In this document: positions 60,932-64,000 of the stretch, piece after piece
Layout of the letters: every line of letters starts with the position of its first letter
Position numbering within the stretch: the first letter of the stretch is position 1
Assembly: GCA_001179505.1 (NCBI GenBank)
Contig: CDMY01000206.1
Coordinates: 1-64,000 of the forward strand
Origin: Vitrella brassicaformis
Taxonomy: Eukaryota > Sar > Vitrellaceae
Direction: 5' to 3'
Length of the DNA stretch: 64,000 bases
The notes under the pieces: model-generated
The model's database searches: none
What the model saw: only the letters and a program-made list of their open reading frames with translations
Told to the model about the DNA's origin: nothing
Translations under genes and position numbers: made by a program

Positions 60932-63601
60932 TCACACACCTGACACATCGATGTGCACCGCCCACGCTCGCTGTTCTCTGACCTGCAGCGTGTAGACCTC
61001 CAAATCCGCACATGTGAACGAAAGAGTGGCGGCCAATGTCGCCCAGTCCTGCTCTTCTTCCAAGCTGCCCCGATAGGTCCTGTCGGTGGGCAGCTCGTCC
61101 CTCGTTATCCACTGCTGGCAGCTCCGCAGGTCGCCAGCCGGCGCGCCGTTCGCCATCCCCAGCCACAGGCGGCCTTCACCGATGGACACCTTGCCAGCCC
61201 CACCCTTGTCGCCTTTCACCACTCCCTCGGGGCCGGCGACCGAGACGTACTGCACGTCGTCAGGTATGTTGATCTTGGTGATGCCCTCGTCGCCCTTGAA
61301 TGCACCACTAACGGAGTAGAAGGTCACAGGGCACTTAGTGGTCCGGACTTCCGTGGCGTCCACCGGCTGCTTCAGTTGCCCCTTGACATGACTCGCGAAG
61401 GTGTGGCTGCTGGTGTCTTGGATGATGAACAGCAGGTCGGCAGCCTTGCCCACCTTAGCGAATAGGGAACCATACGTCCAGCCGTCGCGCCCACCCCTGA
61501 CACACACACACAGACAGCGAAGTAGAACACACCGCTGGATAGAAAGAGCGGATATGCACCACCTAGGTGATTGACTCACTTGAAGAGGAGCTGTGCAGTC
61601 ATAGGTGTGTCGGCCGCCATGTCGACGAGGGCCTGCAGGTCACCGGGAGAGATGATGGGGGCAATAGGACCAGTGCTCCACACCTGCAGAAAAGTAGGCA
61701 CAGACAAAGACACCAACACACACGTACACACACAAGCATGTCGCGTCACATGCATGCCATTGACATGGCGCTTGTATGTCTGTCCTACCTGGTAGACCTC
61801 CAGCCGTGAGGCTGTGAAGAACTGGTTGGAGGCCAGAGTGGCCCGATCCTCTTCATCGAAGCCGCCCACATACGTCTTGCCGTCGGGCAGCTCTCCCTTT
61901 TTCAGCCACTGGCAGCAGCGATGAAGGTCGCAAGCCCGTCGCCCTCCCTCACCCTCACCCGCGCTCTCCCCCACGCCCAACCACAGCCGGCCATAAGCGA
62001 TGGACAGCTTCCCCCCCGACGCCTCCTTGTCGGCCCCCCTGTCGCCCTCGACCGCCCCCTCAGTGCCAGCGACCAACACCCACTGATCGTTGTGTGGCAC
62101 TGTGATCTTGGTGATGCCCTCCTCCTTGAATGCGCCGCTTATGGAGTAGAGGGCCACTGGGCAGCCGGTGAGGAGCGTCGATTTGGGGTCAGTGGGTGGG
62201 ATGAGGGCGCCGTCCATGTGGCATGCGAGGCGGTGTTGGTGCTCTTGGTCATCAATGACGAACAGCAGGCCGCCTTGCGCGTTCTTTACACGCTCAAGCA
62301 GCGCCTCGAAGTTGCGGCCGTCTTGCGAACTCCTGACAGGCACACACGATAGCAGATACGATCGTCTCCCCACCCCTCTTCTGTGTGTTGTCTCCCTGAC
62401 TCACTTGAATAGACATTTGATGTTGCTGCGTGGTTTGCCGATCATCGAGAGGTACACTTGCTCCATGAGGCCGTACATCTCACACGCATACAGCAGCTCA
62501 CGGGGCGAACGGCTTGCCGGCAACGAGATGACGGCCTCGGGGGCCACCCGAATACGACGAACGTAATCCACCACCCTGCAGACAACAACACCACAGAGGA
62601 TTGACGGTCTTGCTAGCGGTCTGTTGTCATGCTTGCTACTTGTGGAAAATGTCTGCAGATACATCAACGACGGGCCCTGCATACTTGCACTCACACACAC
62701 ACACACACACACACAGAGTAGTCCGCCGAGCCATCGCTTCTCTGCCTGTGTCCTCCCTACTTGGTGAATCTGTCGTGCAGTGTTTGGAAGTCCGCTAGAG
62801 TAGCGTCAGTCGTGGCCACCGCACCGCCACCCACCCTTACCCTGAGCACCTCATCGCCCCCCGTGCCGCCCGCCGATGTCTTGATGAAGGGGCCCATGAC
62901 GGCCATGAAGTCCCGGAAGGCAGCACTCTTCTCGTCGCCATGCTGCGCCGCGATACCGAGGGCCGTCTTTGCCATGAATCGGCTGTGGTAGAAGGCCAGC
63001 GACGGCGGACAGCCCTCATGGATATCTCGCCTGCTGTGAAGCTTCACAGCCAACCTGACAGCACACACAGACAGACACAGGGGAACAATGGCCACTGTTG
63101 CAATGTCAGCATGCCGCCTGCCCTGCCCTGCCAGCCATGTTGTTTCCCTCTCACCATGTAAAGTAGAAGGGGTCTGTATCGATGAAATGAGTGCCGTTGG
63201 CGTCTTTGAGCATCCAAAAGTCACCAACATTGAGCACCATCTCTCGCTGACTTGTTGCTGTCGTCTTGTCGTCTTGCTTCGACGTGAACGTTCCCATATT
63301 GAAGAAATGATGAATCAAAGCAGACAGATAGCTTAGCACCGACACGGAGAACTCTTCTGTGGCCAGATCCGCGGCGCTGTTGCCGATTTTTTCAGCCTGC
63401 GAGCTAAGCAGTGGGAGGTTTGGTTGGTTACGGACATCCGCAGCATCTGTGCACTGCCACGCGTAGAGCAGTGAACGTGCTGAGATCAGATCTTGCTCTC
63501 GCTGGACTGATCAACAGCACCATTCGTTCATCATCGTCGATGGCGAGTGATTTCCGACGCTTCTGGAAGTGGAGGAGGCGCAGATCCCCCATCTGCTTCA
63601 T
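60932..63601 (-). CDS. BTB(T1)-like protein with two TLDc-like repeats
   Basis: Exons, right to left: first exon about 63530-63601, then 63155-63396, 62761-63054, 62405-62575, 61789-62332, 61580-61683 and 60932-61496. Exon 2 has REMVLNVGD and DANGTHFIDTDPFYF, the two ends of a KCTD/T1-type BTB fold. Two homologous C-terminal modules follow. Each starts AQLLFKGGRDGW or KCLFKSSQDGR and continues LLFIIQD/LLFVIDD, then SVSGAFK/SISGAFK, EGITKI, a glycine-rich loop, GRLWLG and LEVY. This pattern resembles the TLDc fold of oxidation-resistance (OXR1) proteins. A BTB plus TLDc protein would be an adaptor or stress protein (inference). The ATG at 63601 is the best of several; an extra 3' exon past 60932 is possible. 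Confidence 0.6.
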
Positions 63602-63806
63602 CCTGGTGTTCGTCTCATTCCTGCATCCGTATCTCCGCTTGGCATCATCATCCGGCCTCTTGACCAGCCGCACCCATCCCCCGCCCTCCCCTCGCCGCCC
63701 ACGGCCTTCATGGGCACACTCATGGCCACTGCGCAAGCTCAGCAGCCGACGCAAGCACGCCTGTCTAAGGCTGCCGACTGACGGCACTCACGGAAGGGTG
63801 ACGGTG

Positions 63807-64000
63807 ATGAGTGCATCGCGGCCCGACGGCACGTCGTTTATATCGATGCGGAGCGGGGAGTCGTGGAGCCAGCATCACCAGCAGCACCCGCATTCACGCT
63901 CTGGTTGGTCACGGCTGGCCGGTTATGTGGAGCTCAACCATGCATCGGAGGAGGGCCATAGCCGCGGCCACAGCCACAGCCACAGCCACGGTCCCATTAG
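63807..64000 (+). CDS. Partial 5' exon of a His-rich protein (possible metal transporter)
   Basis: Open from an ATG at 63807 to the window edge. The end is HSRGHSHSHSHGP, a His-Ser repeat of the sort found in cytosolic loops of zinc transporters (ZIP and CDF families). Only 64 codons are visible and no membrane segment is yet reached, so the family is a guess. It is divergent from the BTB-TLDc gene. Confidence 0.35.
   Translation, partial: MSASRPDGTSFISMRSGESWSQHHQQHPHSRSGWSRLAGYVELNHASEEGHSRGHSHSHSHGPI

Overview
The window is nuclear DNA from an intron-dense, GC-rich unicellular eukaryote. Genes lie close together on both strands. They are cut into many short exons by introns of roughly 50-110 bases, many of which end in a long TG tract followed by CAG. 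Gene content fits an alveolate/SAR protist: a mitochondrial-type HslU, a presequence-bearing TsaD, PRMT5, GRP170 ending in KDEL, and protist-style F-box, BTB-TLDc and ankyrin genes. My best guess, from gene style only, is a chromerid such as Vitrella brassicaformis; I could not check this. Exon boundaries were worked out by hand from GT-AG (twice GC-AG) sites and reading phase. For most recognised genes the exon lengths sum to an exact multiple of three.

Layout. 0-14 kb: dienelactone hydrolase (+), a repeat-rich gap holding a long near-perfect hairpin, an aldehyde dehydrogenase-like gene (-) divergent from organellar TsaD (+), a NUDT7/8-like Nudix hydrolase (-), and two unrecognised genes (-). 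14-20.5 kb: a 16-exon gene (+) for a protein of about 1757 residues that joins an animal-type haem peroxidase, a DOMON domain, cytochrome b561, cytochrome b5 and an FAD/NAD(P) reductase. 21.6-29 kb: an ABC half-transporter with a built-in ZZ zinc finger (-), divergent from the ER chaperone GRP170/HYOU1 (+). 30-33 kb: a protein with a C-terminal PARP/Gig2-like ADP-ribosyltransferase domain (+), with two diverged copies of an intergenic repeat flanking it. 33.5-38.4 kb: eIF3f (-) and PRMT5 (+). 39.4-44.7 kb: a cytochrome P450 (-) and HslU (+). 45.5-64 kb: F-box and unrecognised genes, a large ankyrin protein (-), a secreted protein ending in a bacterial-type solute-binding domain (+), an F-box/leucine-rich gene with an in-frame stop (+), a small secreted protein (+), a BTB plus twin TLDc-like gene (-), and the start of a histidine-rich gene cut by the window end (+).

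The most striking item is the 14-20.5 kb fusion. In order it reads as a complete transmembrane electron-transfer chain: cytosolic NAD(P)H to FAD to b5 haem to b561 haems to an extracytoplasmic DOMON haem next to a peroxidase domain. It resembles a dual oxidase (DUOX) built from different parts. Other points of note are two GC-AG introns with identical donor context in HslU, an altered HslU pore loop, a 30-base duplication over a PRMT5 splice donor, and the secreted solute-binding fusion. I saw no tRNA, rRNA, transposon or viral gene.
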